From positions 1,892,001-1,956,000 of the forward strand of contig NZ_SORO01000001.1 in assembly GCF_004368965.1 (NCBI RefSeq): a stretch of 64,000 nucleotides of DNA, written 5' to 3'. A program made the position numbers and the translations under genes. The stretch is from Leptospira meyeri (GTDB lineage Bacteria; Spirochaetota; Leptospiria; Leptospirales; Leptospiraceae). Positions 27,222 through 37,775 of this stretch are shown piece by piece. The notes beneath the pieces are model-generated. The model was not told the origin of the DNA, did not search any database, and saw only the letters and a program-made list of their open reading frames with translations. Position 1 is the first letter of the stretch. Every line of letters starts with the position of its first letter.

Positions 27222-27323
27222 GCGCCAGGGATTGCAGTGGAAATCGGAGCGAAGCGGAGATTGAAACGGAAAGCCCGGTCGTTTATTCTATCCAATGAAA
27301 ATTTTAGAAGAAATACGAGGCGC
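27222..27323. repeat. Structured intergenic element, copy 3
   Basis: The closing stem is GCGCC (27222-27226) with GGCGC (27319-27323), the conserved blocks are GATTGCAGTGGAAATC and ACGGAAAGCCCGGTCG, the first hairpin is AATC...GATT, and the second is TTCTA (27286-27290) with TAGAA (27305-27309), a different sequence from the other copies but the same position. It lies between the divergent propeller lipoprotein and antiporter genes. Nothing else is evident in the 300-bp gap. Confidence 0.8.
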
Positions 27324-27427
27324 CCAAAGTTTTAACAAAGATGGCAAATTTGTGGATTTGACTGAACTTTATAAGCTCAATGGGAGTCTGAGAAATAACG
27401 AAATTAAAATAATACATCCGAACTTTT

Positions 27428-28516
27428 ATGGCAAATTCAAAAACGATCACATCCAATGACTGGCTCTCTTATACTTCCTTTTTGGTATTAGTCTTTGCTA
27501 TGGTTGCACCCATTGGCGAAGGGCTTCTCATCGCATTTGCAGTTGTATTTTTAGCAGTCGGGATTTCGAGTGCTGTGCATAGTGCTGAAGTCATTGCAGA
27601 ACGAGTGGGACCTTCGATTGGAACTTTGATTTTGGCAATTTCTGTGACAGTGATCGAAGTGGCACTCATTGTCAGCCTAATGAGTAATGACACAGCCGAC
27701 TCACCACAAATTGCAAGAGATACCGTTTTCGCTGCGTTGATGATTGTCACCAATGGAATTATAGGCATCTGTATTTTGTTAGGTGGATTAAAACATAAAG
27801 AACTTGGATTCCAATCAGTAGGCACAACTGCATTACTTGGAGTTTTGGCAGTGCTTTCAACACTTACATTGATTTTGCCATTGTTCACTACCTCTACAAA
27901 TAAAGGAACCTACAGTGCGGGGCAACTCATCTTTGTTTCGCTGGCCTCTCTGGTTTTGTATGGGTCCCTTGTTTGGTCACAAACAAAATCACATAAAAAC
28001 TTTTTTTCTGCAACTGAAGGAGAAGTGACTCCTTTAGAGACCATTCATTCAAGGCCGAGTCAAAAAAGAGCCATCACAAGTTTTATCTCTCTTTTATTTT
28101 CTCTTTTTGCAGTTGTTGGTTTATCAAAAATTCTCAGCCCTACGATCGAAAGCACCATTTCTGCATTAGGTGCTCCAAAAGCAGTTGTGGGGATTGTGAT
28201 TGCGATTCTCGTTCTTGCTCCAGAAACATTAGCTGCCATGAATGCCGCAAAAACCAATGAACTACAAACCAGTTTGAACTTAGCTTTAGGATCGGGAGCT
28301 GCAAGTATTGCACTAACCATACCAGCAGTTAGCCTATATTCATTGTTATTTGATAAACCATTGACCCTTGGATTAGATTCCAAAGGCATTGTGTTTCTAA
28401 TGGTAACATTTCTTGCAGGAAGTTTTACCTTTGGCTCGGGAAGGACCACATCCCTGCATGGACTCATCCATTTAGTGATTATGGCTTCCTTTTTGGCAAT
28501 TTCGCTGATGCCATAA
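27428..28516 (+). CDS. Calcium/proton antiporter, ChaA/CaxA type
   Basis: The 362-residue protein has ten to eleven membrane helices and the two alpha-repeats of the cation/Ca2+ exchanger family: ISSAVHSAEVIAERVGPSIG-TLILAISVTVIEVALI near residue 46 and VVGIVIAILVLAPETLAAMN-AAKTNELQTSLNLALGSGA near 253. The acidic residues in SVTVIEV and LAPETLA line the ion site in this family. It exports Ca2+ (or Na+/K+) in exchange for protons across the inner membrane. It ends 12 bp before the convergent nrdA stop. The exact cation is not determined by sequence. Confidence 0.9.
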   Translation: MANSKTITSNDWLSYTSFLVLVFAMVAPIGEGLLIAFAVVFLAVGISSAVHSAEVIAERVGPSIGTLILAISVTVIEVALIVSLMSNDTADSPQIARDTVFAALMIVTNGIIGICILLGGLKHKELGFQSVGTTALLGVLAVLSTLTLILPLFTTSTNKGTYSAGQLIFVSLASLVLYGSLVWSQTKSHKNFFSATEGEVTPLETIHSRPSQKRAITSFISLLFSLFAVVGLSKILSPTIESTISALGAPKAVVGIVIAILVLAPETLAAMNAAKTNELQTSLNLALGSGAASIALTIPAVSLYSLLFDKPLTLGLDSKGIVFLMVTFLAGSFTFGSGRTTSLHGLIHLVIMASFLAISLMP

Positions 28517-28527
28517 AATCAGGTTCA

Positions 28528-30909
28528 TCAACTTCCGCAAACAAGGCAACCTTCTTCCATAGAACAGGATTCTCCAACAAATTCAGAGTCCGCATCTTTT
28601 TTGTTAGTTGGAGCAGGATTAGAAATGATTTCTTTTGTTTTTTGGATTTGTTCTTTTTCTATAGTGAATTGGATGGCTTGCGAAGCTGCTTTGGTTCGTA
28701 AATAATACATCCCTGTCTTTAAACCTTGTTTCCAAGCGTAAAAATGCATGGAAGTGAGTTTGGAAATTGTAGGATTTTCCACAAATAAATTTAAGGACTG
28801 TGACTGGCAAATAAAAGCTCCACGGTCTCTTGCCATATCAATGAGAGACCTTTGTTTCATTTCCCAAACTGTTTTGTAAATTTCTTTGATTGAATCTGGA
28901 ATGGATGGAATTGATTGGATGCTACCACCGGCGGCAATGATTTGGTTTTTCATTTCTGAATTCCATAATCCAAGTTCAATCAAATCATGTAACAAATGTT
29001 TGTTTACAATAATAAATTCTCCACTGAGGACTCTTCTTGAATAGATATTGGAAGTATAAGGTTCAAAACACTCATTGTTACCTAAAATTTGCGAAGTGGA
29101 GGCTGTGGGCATCGGAGCAACAAGTAGAGAATTCCTTGTTCCATACTGAACCACTTCTTTTCTTAAAGATTCAAAATCCCATCGCCCTGTTGGTTTAACA
29201 TTCCATAAATCAAATTGGAAAATTCCCTGGGAAAGTGGAGAACCTGGAAAACTTGGATAAGCTCCTTCTTCTTTGGCAATGTCTTTACTTGCAGTCATGG
29301 CTGCAAAGTAGATGGTTTCAAAGATTTGAATATTGAGTTTTTTTGCTGCTTCACTTTCGTAAGCCATACGAAGTAAGATAAAAACATCAGCAAGACCTTG
29401 AACACCAATCCCAATGGGACGATGTTTCAAATTAGAATTTTTTGCTTCAGGGACTGGATAATAATTTTCATCAATGATACGATTTAAGTTCACCGTCATC
29501 TGATAAACGATTTCGTATAACTTATCGAATAAAAATTTTCCATCAAAAACAAACTTTGGCAAGGCGACAGAAGCCAAATTACAAACAGCAACTTCATCTG
29601 GGCTAGTGAATTCTAAAATTTCTGTACAAAGATTACTGCTTTTAATGGTTCCCAAATTTTTCTGATTACTTTTGGCATTAGCCGCATCTTTGTACAATAA
29701 ATAAGGTGTTCCTGTTTCGATTTGAGATTCAACGATCGCAAACCAAAGATCTTGTGCTTTGACTTTGGTTCTGGCTCTCCCTTCTCTTTCGTACTGTTCA
29801 TATAAAGAAACAAATTCTTCCCCATAAACTTCCGATAAACCTGGAGCCTCATTTGGACAAAACAAACTCCAGTCGCCACCCTCTTCCACTCGTTTCATAA
29901 ATAGATCAGAAATCCAAAGTGCAAAAAATAAATCACGGGCCCGCATCTCTTCCTTGCCATGGTTCTTTTTTAATTCTAAAAACGGAAAAATATCAGCATG
30001 CCATGGTTCCAAATAAATAGCAAAGGCACCTTTTCGCTTTCCACCACCTTGGTCCACATACCTTGCCGTATCGTTAAACACACGTAACATGGGGATGATC
30101 CCATTGCTAGTTCCATTGGTGCCTCCAATATACGAACCAGTGGCTCTGATATTATGAATGGATAATCCAATACCACCAGCACTCTGCGAAATTTTTGCAG
30201 TTTGTTTGAGAGTATCATAAATTCCATCGATACTATCGTCTTTCATCGTTAAAAGAAAACAGCTACTCATTTGTGGTTTCGGAGTTCCTGCATTAAAAAG
30301 TGTAGGAGTCGCATGAGTGAACCAACGTTCGCTCATAAAATGATAGGTTTTGATTGCGTCGTCAATACGATGTTTGTGGATTCCTAGAGCCACTCTCATG
30401 TACATATGTTGCGGACTTTCTACAATTTTTCCGTCAAGTTTTAACAAATAGGATTTTTCTAATGTGCGGAATCCAAAATAATCGAACCCAAAATCTCTAT
30501 CGTAAATAATGGAGCTATCCAAAAGTTCAGAATGTTTTTTTACAATCTCCCATATATCATCTGCGATAAGAGGCATCTGTTTTTTGGTTTTTGGATCAAT
30601 ATAGGAATACAATCGCTCCATGGTTTCCGAAAAGGATTTGGTTGTATTTTTGTGTAGGTTACTAACGGCAATACGACTCGCAAGAAGGGCATAATCTGGA
30701 TGTTTGGTGGTAAGAGAAGCAGCAATTTCCGCAGCTAAATTATCTAATTCCGAAGTGCTAACACCATCGTAGATTCCTTCGATAACTTTTTTAGCAACAT
30801 CAATGGGACTTACTAAACGACTGAGACCATAGGATAACTTATCTATCCGAGCAGTTACTTTATCAAACTTTACCGATTCTCTTTTTCCATTTCTTTTAAT
30901 TACAAACAT
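28528..30909 (-). CDS. nrdA: Ribonucleoside-diphosphate reductase, alpha subunit (class I)
   Basis: The 793-residue protein starts with an ATP-cone allosteric domain ([20 protein letters not shown]) and has the catalytic barrel motifs [11 protein letters not shown] (first redox Cys near residue 228), [11 protein letters not shown] (catalytic Asn, Cys and Glu), [18 protein letters not shown] near 620 and the radical-transfer Tyr pair in [10 protein letters not shown] near 735. It ends with the C-terminal redox pair EEGCLVCGS. It reduces NDPs to dNDPs with NrdB, encoded just upstream and separated by 21 bp. The gene order nrdB-nrdA and the cobalamin-riboswitch-like leader suggest repression when B12 is plentiful. 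Confidence 0.96.
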   Translation of the reverse strand: MFVIKRNGKRESVKFDKVTARIDKLSYGLSRLVSPIDVAKKVIEGIYDGVSTSELDNLAAEIAASLTTKHPDYALLASRIAVSNLHKNTTKSFSETMERLYSYIDPKTKKQMPLIADDIWEIVKKHSELLDSSIIYDRDFGFDYFGFRTLEKSYLLKLDGKIVESPQHMYMRVALGIHKHRIDDAIKTYHFMSERWFTHATPTLFNAGTPKPQMSSCFLLTMKDDSIDGIYDTLKQTAKISQSAGGIGLSIHNIRATGSYIGGTNGTSNGIIPMLRVFNDTARYVDQGGGKRKGAFAIYLEPWHADIFPFLELKKNHGKEEMRARDLFFALWISDLFMKRVEEGGDWSLFCPNEAPGLSEVYGEEFVSLYEQYEREGRARTKVKAQDLWFAIVESQIETGTPYLLYKDAANAKSNQKNLGTIKSSNLCTEILEFTSPDEVAVCNLASVALPKFVFDGKFLFDKLYEIVYQMTVNLNRIIDENYYPVPEAKNSNLKHRPIGIGVQGLADVFILLRMAYESEAAKKLNIQIFETIYFAAMTASKDIAKEEGAYPSFPGSPLSQGIFQFDLWNVKPTGRWDFESLRKEVVQYGTRNSLLVAPMPTASTSQILGNNECFEPYTSNIYSRRVLSGEFIIVNKHLLHDLIELGLWNSEMKNQIIAAGGSIQSIPSIPDSIKEIYKTVWEMKQRSLIDMARDRGAFICQSQSLNLFVENPTISKLTSMHFYAWKQGLKTGMYYLRTKAASQAIQFTIEKEQIQKTKEIISNPAPTNKKDADSEFVGESCSMEEGCLVCGS

Positions 30910-30930
30910 AATAACACCTATCTAAAATTT

Positions 30931-31902
30931 TTAAAAATCTTCATTCAAAGAGAATGTAAATCCCTGTTCCGAATTGAGAACTCCAGCCTTCTGGTATTCA
31001 CCCACTCTTTTTTCAAAAAAATTTGTTTTGCCTTCTAAGGAGATCATTTCCATAAAATCGAAAGGATTGGAGGAATAATATAGTTTTTCAAATCCAAGTT
31101 CAATGAGCCAACGGTCGGCAACAAATTCAATGTACTGTTGCATCAGTTTAGCATTCATCCCAATCAAATCAACTGACAAAGATTCGGTGATGAATTCTTT
31201 TTCTATATTGACTGCATCAGTAAAAATTTCATACACACGTTCAGCGCTTGGTTTTTCATTTATCATTTTAAATAGGATACAAGCAAACTCACAATGTAAG
31301 GCTTCATCTCGACTGATGAGTTCATTGGAAAAACTTAGGCCAGGAAGCAGACCTCTTTTTTTCATCCAAAAGATAGCACAGAAACTCCCACTAAAAAAGA
31401 TTCCTTCGACAGCTGCAAAGGCAAGAAGTCGTTCAGCAAAATTTCCTTCACCAATCCAACGTAAGGCCCATTCTGATTTTTTTTGTACAGCAGGAATGGT
31501 TTCTATGGAGTGGAAAAGTCTATTTTTTTCTTTTGGATCTTTGATATAAGTATCAATAAGAAGTGAATATGTTTCAGAATGGATATTTTCCATCATAATT
31601 TGAAAACCGTAAAAACACCTAACCTCTGGCAGTTGAACTTCTCGCATAAAGTTAACTGCTAAGTTTTCATTTACGATTCCATCACTTGCTGCAAAAAATG
31701 CCAAAACGTTACTTAAAAAAAACCGTTCGTTGTTTGATAAGGAATTCCAATCATCCAAATCTCCACTCAAATCGATTTCTTCTGCCGTCCAAAAGGATGC
31801 TTGTTGTTTTTTATACATCTCCCAAATTTTTGGAAACTTGATAGGAAGGATCACAAATCGATCCTTATTTTCTTTTAATAAAACTTCTGATTGGTAATCC
31901 AT
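30931..31902 (-). CDS. nrdB: Ribonucleoside-diphosphate reductase, beta subunit (class I)
   Basis: The 323-residue ferritin-like subunit has the diiron and radical site: [15 protein letters not shown] carries Glu, His (three residues on) and the radical Tyr (seven on), in the spacing of E. coli E115, H118 and Y122. [13 protein letters not shown] holds the next Glu, and [16 protein letters not shown] the final Glu and His. It generates the tyrosyl radical used by NrdA. It is the first gene of the nrdBA unit. The start follows directly after the TGA of a 61-codon leader frame, which I think is fortuitous. A long leader (31903 to about 32260) carries a probable riboswitch. Confidence 0.95.
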   Translation of the reverse strand: MDYQSEVLLKENKDRFVILPIKFPKIWEMYKKQQASFWTAEEIDLSGDLDDWNSLSNNERFFLSNVLAFFAASDGIVNENLAVNFMREVQLPEVRCFYGFQIMMENIHSETYSLLIDTYIKDPKEKNRLFHSIETIPAVQKKSEWALRWIGEGNFAERLLAFAAVEGIFFSGSFCAIFWMKKRGLLPGLSFSNELISRDEALHCEFACILFKMINEKPSAERVYEIFTDAVNIEKEFITESLSVDLIGMNAKLMQQYIEFVADRWLIELGFEKLYYSSNPFDFMEMISLEGKTNFFEKRVGEYQKAGVLNSEQGFTFSLNEDF

Positions 31903-32089
31903 TCAACAACTCCAGGTTCGAAATTTCTTTATTTTCTGTGTCCCTTTTGCCAGAAGAAAAACACAGAATACCAACAAACATAGGTTAATTGGTTGAAATT
32001 GGTATGGAATGGCTTTTCCATGGCCAAATCTCGTCGACCCGGAACACAACAACTTGTTTGGAAGAAGGTGTGGGTATCCCGGTAGCAAT

Positions 32090-32245
32090 AGTCCGGGGCC
32101 CTGAAAAAATTTTCGGTACAGATGATCGTTTACGGGCGATTCATATGTGGGAAGATCCGACTTTCCTGATCTTTAGTGGATAAGGATTTACGGTTGCGCC
32201 GTCAGTTGAGGAGTTTCACCTCATTCCTCCCGGAATAGAATCTAA
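32090..32245 (-). promoter_or_regulatory. Probable cobalamin riboswitch upstream of nrdB
   Basis: Read on the minus strand, 32232-32188 contains GAGGTGAAACTCCTCAACTG followed by ACGGCGCAACCGTAA. This closely follows the cobalamin-riboswitch core GGUGaAA-UCC-aACuG-GCaACuGUaA, and both parts form hairpins (TGAGG/CCTCA and ACGG/CCGT). About 30 nt on, AAGTCGGATCTTCCC (32164-32147) occupies the place of the conserved 3' strand; GGATCT can pair with AGATTC at the 5' side. The 3' strand deviates from the usual CAGGAnACC, so this may be a variant. The downstream hairpin CCCGG/CCGGG (about 32085-32070) could be part of the expression platform. B12-riboswitch control of class I reductases is known in bacteria with a B12-dependent alternative. 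Confidence 0.65.
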
Positions 32246-32337
32246 ATAAACTGAATGAGACATATTTTGTCAATGGAATAAAACGAAAGAATTTTCAAAA
32301 AAAGATCCAGTAAGTTTTGCTACTGAACCAAACACAT

Positions 32338-35076
32338 TTACTTCAAATTTTTATATATCGTTGTCAAAAGTTCAGAGAGAATGATTGGTTTCTTTACATA
32401 ACCATTCATTCCGTTTTCTAGATATTCATTCAATTGGGAATCCATACTATTCGCAGTAATCGCAATGATAGGAATGTTGCGATAAGAATCATCTCGTTTG
32501 CGAATGATTTTAGTAGCCTCCATTCCATCCAATACGGGCATCTGTATGTCCATGAGGATAATATCATAGCGATTTTCTAAGTGACTAAGAGAGGCATCTA
32601 ACATTTGTATTACTTCTTCACCGTTTGATGCAAGGGAGACCTTTATATTTTCCTTTTGAAATATTTTCAAAATAAACTTTTGATTTAACAAGTTATCTTC
32701 TGCTACCAAAATATGATATTTTTTATCAGAGTCAATTACCTTGGCATTAGTATCTTCAACCGTAGTTTCTCTTTGGTCTGTTTTTTCGAATGGAATTGTA
32801 AATTGGAAACTGGAGCCTTCATTCAAATGACTAAGAACTTCGATTTCTCCGCCCATCAAATTTACAAGTTGTTTTGAAATATACAATCCAAGCCCAGAAC
32901 CTTCAAATTTTTTAGTGCGTGAATCTTCTAATTGAACAAAACGATTAAACAACTTATGAATGTTCTCATCGGAAATTCCTATGCCAGTGTCTCTCACTAC
33001 AAATACTAGAAACTTCCGATCACTACTTATTGATACATTTAAACTAACCGAACCTACCGAAGTAAACTTTACTGCATTTGCAATTAAGTTAATCAATATT
33101 TGGCGAAGTCTATTTTCATCAATCAATATATGCAAATCAGAATCCAATTCGGATAAATTAATATGAAATTCTAAATTCTTTTTGATTGCATCGGCTAAAA
33201 ACAACTGAACCACATCTTTACATAATTTATTTATATCCGTTGGTTTAGGAACAATCTCTAATTTTTTGTTTTCCAACTTAGAAACATCTAAAATATCATT
33301 AATGATTGTCAAAAGAGATAAAACTGATTTTTTTGCGTTATCCAAATAATCTCGTTGCTCAAAATCAATTTTAGTTTGTTCAAGCAATGTCAACATTCCT
33401 AAAACTCCGTTCATAGGAGTACGGATTTCATGGCTCATATTAGCTAAAAATTCAGATTTTACACGATTTGCTTTTTCTAATTCAAAAGTTCTTTTTTCTA
33501 CGATATCCTGAATACTTTTCTCTTTTCCCATGATGATAAGAATTAAAATCCCCAGAAGACCTGTTAACAAAGAGGATACGATCAAAAGGAATCGAGAAGC
33601 ATTGGTTAAATTCATCTGAAAGTATTTTTTAGTGGCACTGGTTTTAATGTTCAAAACATGTGAACCGATTGTAATGGGATGTTCATACGAAAACTCTGAA
33701 AAAATTTTTTCATCCGTATTGGAACAGTCTCTTGAAAATATTTGAATATGATTTGGTTCCGTTACATCTTCGATTCTAATACATAAATGGTTTTGGTCAT
33801 TTCCAATGGCGGCATTATTAATTATCGTTGCAATACGAACTGCGGCCACTGCAAATCCATATTCCCCATTCAATCTAGTCACAGGGTTAAAAACCAAAAA
33901 ACCTAAATTGTCTTCTATGTTCTGAACAAGGTTGATTTTTCCTGTAATTTCGATCCCCTGTCTTTCCTTTGCGCTAAACAATGCCTTTTCTCTCGTTGGA
34001 TCAGATAATAAATTAAACCCTATGGCTTGTTTGTTTTCTGAGAATGGATAAATATATCGAATGAAAACATAATCGGGTTTATCCATGGCTGGAATGATTC
34101 GTTCCTCTTTTTTTTCATAGATTCCCTTAGATGCCGGATAATCTTTTTTCATTTTTGTTTCGCTAATCGAACGTAAAGAATGATTGATTAGAGGATCCCA
34201 AGACATTGCAGCTACGCCATTTGTATCTTCCATTATCTCTTTCGAGAACTGATCAAAATTTTCACGATTTAAATGTTCTTTGAGTGATAAAAAAGCACCC
34301 AATGCTTTTACAACTCGTAATGTTTCTAAAAATTGATTTTCAATTCCTGTTGAAATGATTTGTCCGTCAGATTTGATTCTATATTTAATAAATTCTTTTT
34401 CCCAATTTTTTGTAACAAAAAAAATAGATAGAGTAAAAACAAATGTACTCATCGTTGCGGATGCAAAAATAACTAGTCTTAATAATTTTTCTTCTCCTCG
34501 ATACCATTTCCAAATCAATATCATTAATGGAGTAAAAATGATAATTCCGATCGAGTCACCCATCCACCAAGTAAGCCAAGTTTGAAACAAAAACTCGAAG
34601 TATATGATTTTAAAATAAAATAAAGACAAACTTCCAATGATAGAAGAAATGAGAGCATTGACTGGTCCAGCGAAGATAAAAAAGATTAAAATCTCATGAG
34701 CTTGGAAGATATTTAGATTTGGGTTGGAATACTTTTTTAAAAAGTGAGCACCCATAAGTGCAGCCGAAGAATTTCCAAATGAAATCGTTATGTTTTGTGG
34801 ATTCGAAATTAAAAACTGAATCCAGGTCTCCGTTGTAGGCAGGTAGTTGGTGTTGGTAAAATAAGCCCCCAAAAATAAAGCGAACCAGACTTTTTTCCCA
34901 AATAACAACACAAACCCAAGAGCCAAACCGGCCGGTGGCCAAACTGGTGTGCTGTATCCGTCAATGGAAGAAAGGTTGAGGCTTAATTTTCCGGCAAATA
35001 AATAGAATCCAAATACCAGAATTTGTATGCTGATATCCCGAATGAAATTTCTGGTGAATGCATTCAAGAGAGGCAT
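32338..35076 (-). CDS. Hybrid sensor histidine kinase with MASE1 and CHASE domains
   Basis: The 912-residue protein starts with a MASE1-type membrane module ([20 protein letters not shown], then [20 protein letters not shown]; about eight helices to residue 210), then an extracytoplasmic CHASE domain (about 230-480), another helix, a HisKA domain with the phospho-accepting His in [20 protein letters not shown] near 545, a HATPase domain ([20 protein letters not shown] and [21 protein letters not shown]), and a receiver domain whose Asp is in [20 protein letters not shown] near 843. It would sense an extracellular or membrane cue and pass phosphate to a histidine phosphotransferase not encoded nearby. 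It is transcribed alone. Confidence 0.92.
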   Translation of the reverse strand: MPLLNAFTRNFIRDISIQILVFGFYLFAGKLSLNLSSIDGYSTPVWPPAGLALGFVLLFGKKVWFALFLGAYFTNTNYLPTTETWIQFLISNPQNITISFGNSSAALMGAHFLKKYSNPNLNIFQAHEILIFFIFAGPVNALISSIIGSLSLFYFKIIYFEFLFQTWLTWWMGDSIGIIIFTPLMILIWKWYRGEEKLLRLVIFASATMSTFVFTLSIFFVTKNWEKEFIKYRIKSDGQIISTGIENQFLETLRVVKALGAFLSLKEHLNRENFDQFSKEIMEDTNGVAAMSWDPLINHSLRSISETKMKKDYPASKGIYEKKEERIIPAMDKPDYVFIRYIYPFSENKQAIGFNLLSDPTREKALFSAKERQGIEITGKINLVQNIEDNLGFLVFNPVTRLNGEYGFAVAAVRIATIINNAAIGNDQNHLCIRIEDVTEPNHIQIFSRDCSNTDEKIFSEFSYEHPITIGSHVLNIKTSATKKYFQMNLTNASRFLLIVSSLLTGLLGILILIIMGKEKSIQDIVEKRTFELEKANRVKSEFLANMSHEIRTPMNGVLGMLTLLEQTKIDFEQRDYLDNAKKSVLSLLTIINDILDVSKLENKKLEIVPKPTDINKLCKDVVQLFLADAIKKNLEFHINLSELDSDLHILIDENRLRQILINLIANAVKFTSVGSVSLNVSISSDRKFLVFVVRDTGIGISDENIHKLFNRFVQLEDSRTKKFEGSGLGLYISKQLVNLMGGEIEVLSHLNEGSSFQFTIPFEKTDQRETTVEDTNAKVIDSDKKYHILVAEDNLLNQKFILKIFQKENIKVSLASNGEEVIQMLDASLSHLENRYDIILMDIQMPVLDGMEATKIIRKRDDSYRNIPIIAITANSMDSQLNEYLENGMNGYVKKPIILSELLTTIYKNLK

Positions 35077-35171
35077 ATAATGTAAAAGACGAGAAAAAAT
35101 GGAAGAAACAGTAAAAATTAAATTACCTTAAAGGAAATGAACAATTTTTTCGTCTGGTCGGAAATCAGAAT

Positions 35172-35858
35172 TTATTTGCGAATGCAGCGGACGTGGGCGT
35201 TACCTGTCCACTTAGAAAATGAATAAATACCTACATCTGGTGTAAACAGATTAAATCCATTTGTATCGACTCCACCGTAGGAAAGACCCTTTGATTTATA
35301 CTCTTCAATCCACTCGTTCGTGATTCGATCAAAATATGCATTCCGAAAATCTTTTCCTGTTGGCAATTGCATTCCCAATTTGCTGCACTCATTTTCTGCC
35401 ATATGATTGGTCATATAACCTTGATAAGAACTCCAATCTGCAAAAGCTTTTGACAGCTTGATTCTTTTCTCCATATCAAAATCTTTTACGCAACTAACAA
35501 ATTTCTTTGATACTTTATCGGAAAATACTTGTATATCATCGTATTCCAATTGCATAGGAAAAAACCTGGCATCTAAATTGTTGTTTTGCGATAACCAATA
35601 TTCTTGAGGATTATATTTATATTGCTTTATATCTTTTTTTCTATCCCATAAAACAATCTTTCCTAACTGCTTTGCCTCCCGCATTTCCTTGTAATCTGGT
35701 AACCGCATGCCTTGTTTTCGACAAAAATCATCTGCATCATACCAATTGGCTTGGATTTGAATGTCATTCAATGTGATTATATTTTGCTTCGTAAAAATAC
35801 AATTATTTAAGGCAAGGTTTACTAGAAATAGTAGAAACCTAAATTGGAAACACTTCAT
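35172..35858 (-). CDS. Lipoprotein with two DUF1566/Lcl-like repeats
   Basis: The 228-residue product has a signal ending LALNNC. The mature part contains two similar units: ADDFCRKQGMRLPDYKEMRE near residue 42 and AENECSKLGMQLPTGKDFRN near 157, each of the A-x-x-x-C-x-x-x-G-M-x-L-P-x-x-x-x-x-R pattern seen in DUF1566/Lcl and formylglycine-enzyme-like lectin folds. Each unit is followed by a Trp-Ser or Trp-Thr segment and a C-terminal VSCV or VRCI cysteine. It is likely a surface or periplasmic lipoprotein with a C-type-lectin-like fold; the ligand is unknown. Confidence 0.7.
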   Translation of the reverse strand: MKCFQFRFLLFLVNLALNNCIFTKQNIITLNDIQIQANWYDADDFCRKQGMRLPDYKEMREAKQLGKIVLWDRKKDIKQYKYNPQEYWLSQNNNLDARFFPMQLEYDDIQVFSDKVSKKFVSCVKDFDMEKRIKLSKAFADWSSYQGYMTNHMAENECSKLGMQLPTGKDFRNAYFDRITNEWIEEYKSKGLSYGGVDTNGFNLFTPDVGIYSFSKWTGNAHVRCIRK

Positions 35859-35889
35859 ACAATAAAATCCGTTAAGCTCAATTTGTTGT

Positions 35890-36306
35890 TTATATGGATT
35901 CTACATATTTTTTGAAGTTATCTAGTATGGCTTGCCATCCGCCCTTTTGCATTTCAATTGGATTTTGGTCTTCCGCATCAAATATTATGGTTACCTGTGT
36001 TTTATTTTCTAAAGTTTCAAATGCAACACTGGCTCTTCTACCATCTTCCATTGTATAACTAATTAACTTCTGATCGATCACTTTGTCATACGTGGCTTCG
36101 AACTCGAAGCCAAAACTTCCGTCTTTTGCTTCCATTCTTGCACTATATTTACCACCAACTCGCAAATCATTTTTTGCCCAAGGGCATTGCCAATCGTCGG
36201 AAGCAAAGTTCCAATGAACGATATGTTCCGGTTTCGTGTAATTGTCCCAAACTTTTTTGGAATCTGCATGGATTGTCGATTGAATGGTAATTTGTTCGAA
36301 GTTCAT
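35890..36306 (-). CDS. SRPBCC/AHSA1-domain protein
   Basis: The 138-residue protein is a single START-like domain of the AHSA1 type: ITIQSTIHADSKKVWDNYTK-PEHIVHW at the N-terminus, DLRVGGKYSARMEAKDGSF in the middle, and a C-terminal helix QKGGWQAILDNFKKYVES. Proteins of this group bind small hydrophobic ligands; many are stress-related and of unknown role. It follows a second SRPBCC gene at 36352-36801 by 45 bp on the same strand, and an AraC regulator diverges from that pair, which suggests common control. Confidence 0.88.
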   Translation of the reverse strand: MNFEQITIQSTIHADSKKVWDNYTKPEHIVHWNFASDDWQCPWAKNDLRVGGKYSARMEAKDGSFGFEFEATYDKVIDQKLISYTMEDGRRASVAFETLENKTQVTIIFDAEDQNPIEMQKGGWQAILDNFKKYVESI

Positions 36307-36351
36307 AACGGGAAATTCTATATGTATGGATTTTTCTTGAAAAGCATTTTC

Positions 36352-36801
36352 TTATCCTTTCTCAGCTATTTCTTTTATGATCTCCAAACATTGGTTCCAA
36401 CTTTCTTCCGAATGTTTCAATTTGTCCTCTGTTGTGAATCCAGTTTGCATCAAACGAATTGTCACAATTCCGTTTTTCTCTTCCAATTGATTTTCAATAA
36501 TTGAATAGTTTTCAGGTTGATCCGGTAACCCAAAAAAAGCTGTAAAATAAGAATATTTGAATGTATAAGGAGATTGAAATTTAAGTATGGTTCCTTTTTC
36601 TTCATAAGGTGTTCCTTCCCACACTCCCTTGAATACAAGGGAACTTCCTTCTTTCCATTCTGAAATTGCTTCAGTTCCATATAAATATTCTTTGATGTAT
36701 TTAGGAGAAGTGAGTATCTCCCAAACTTTTTCCAAACTGGAATGAATGGTTTTTGTCAGATACAAATGTAAATTGTGATTTAGTTGATTCGTTATATTCA
36801 T
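36352..36801 (-). CDS. SRPBCC-domain protein
   Basis: The 149-residue protein has the START-like pattern: LYLTKTIHSSLEKVWEILTS-PKYIKEYLYG at the start, WKEGSSLVFKGVWEGTPYEE-KGTILKF in the middle, and a long C-terminal helix (HSEESWNQCLEIIKEIAEKG). It differs clearly from its neighbour at 35890-36306, so the two are not a recent duplication. It is probably a ligand-binding cytoplasmic protein. Its start lies 78 bp from the divergent AraC gene at 36880. Confidence 0.85.
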   Translation of the reverse strand: MNITNQLNHNLHLYLTKTIHSSLEKVWEILTSPKYIKEYLYGTEAISEWKEGSSLVFKGVWEGTPYEEKGTILKFQSPYTFKYSYFTAFFGLPDQPENYSIIENQLEEKNGIVTIRLMQTGFTTEDKLKHSEESWNQCLEIIKEIAEKG

Positions 36802-36879
36802 TGTTTCCCTCGAGAATTACCATACCAAAAAGAAAAAGATTTGGATTGTAAAAACACGACAAAACGCTAAATAAGTGGT

Positions 36880-37683
36880 ATGGTCAAAGAAAAAGGAAAA
36901 CCGGCACGAGGAGTATTGCGCCAAACCAAAGCCGATCTGGCTGCAAAACACAATCGGTTTTTTGCCAATGAAAAACTAGATTTTTTTATTGAGCACTATT
37001 GGACTGTTAGTTGGGAATTAACCAACCAAAAACCGTACCTTGCGGAAACACTACCTTACCCAAGCGTACACATCGTCTTTGAAAAAGAAAATTCAAAAAT
37101 TTTTGGAGTCACGAAGGGTAGATTTTCTACTTTATTGCAAGGAAAAGGTTCTGTTTTTGGAATAAAATTTCGTCCAGGCGGATTTTATCCTTTTTTTAAA
37201 AAATCGGTTTCTATTCTCACTGACAAAAAGTTGCCTCTGTCCACTCTCTCAAATCAAGAAATCTTAAACCTAGAAAACAAAATTTTTAACTTAGAAGATG
37301 AAAGGAGTCGAGTCGTATTGGTTGAAACTTGGTTAGAAAAAATTCTTCCTGCACCAGATCCAAAAATCCCTTTCATCAATGGAATCATTGATAGAATCAA
37401 AGAAGACCGAGGGATACAATCGGTGGACCAAATTGTAAAAATAACTTCTGTGAACCTTCGAAGTTTACAAAGACTATTTCGCGAGTACGTGGGAGTTAGT
37501 CCAAAATGGGTGATTCAAAGATTTCGTATCCAAGAAGTAGCAGAACGAATTGAAAAAGAAAAAACAATCCATTATGCGGAAATGGCTTTGGATCTAGGTT
37601 ATTACGACCAGGCACATTTTATAAGAGATTTTAAGAAAACCATAGGATTTAGTCCTGAAGAATATTTGAAAACGCTTTTCTAA
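36880..37683 (+). CDS. AraC-family regulator with DUF6597-like sensor domain
   Basis: The 267-residue protein has an N-terminal domain of the type common in AraC regulators of this class (FIEHYWTVSWELTNQKPYLA near residue 36, GKGSVFGIKFRPGGFYPFFK near 87) and a C-terminal AraC helix-turn-helix pair (SVNLRSLQRLFREYVGVSPK near 185 and EMALDLGYYDQAHFIRDFKK, ending IGFSPEEYLK). It is divergent from the two SRPBCC genes, the arrangement expected of a local regulator. The signal it responds to is unknown. Confidence 0.9.
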   Translation: MVKEKGKPARGVLRQTKADLAAKHNRFFANEKLDFFIEHYWTVSWELTNQKPYLAETLPYPSVHIVFEKENSKIFGVTKGRFSTLLQGKGSVFGIKFRPGGFYPFFKKSVSILTDKKLPLSTLSNQEILNLENKIFNLEDERSRVVLVETWLEKILPAPDPKIPFINGIIDRIKEDRGIQSVDQIVKITSVNLRSLQRLFREYVGVSPKWVIQRFRIQEVAERIEKEKTIHYAEMALDLGYYDQAHFIRDFKKTIGFSPEEYLKTLF

Positions 37684-37775
37684 GTTGAAACTAGTTCCGA
37701 TTTTTTTAATAAAATTCGTATCTACTTTTAAATTGTATTTGTTTGTACCCCTCTCTATATGTTTAGTTTTTAGAT

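Noticed and set aside
27128..27295. N-terminal extension of the beta-propeller lipoprotein
   Set aside because: The extension translates part of a structured repeat and places the signal peptide deep inside the protein.
31903..32088. 61-codon leader frame whose TGA touches the nrdB ATG
   Set aside because: The product is not recognisable and the frame lies in the probable riboswitch expression region; the TGA-ATG contact may be chance.
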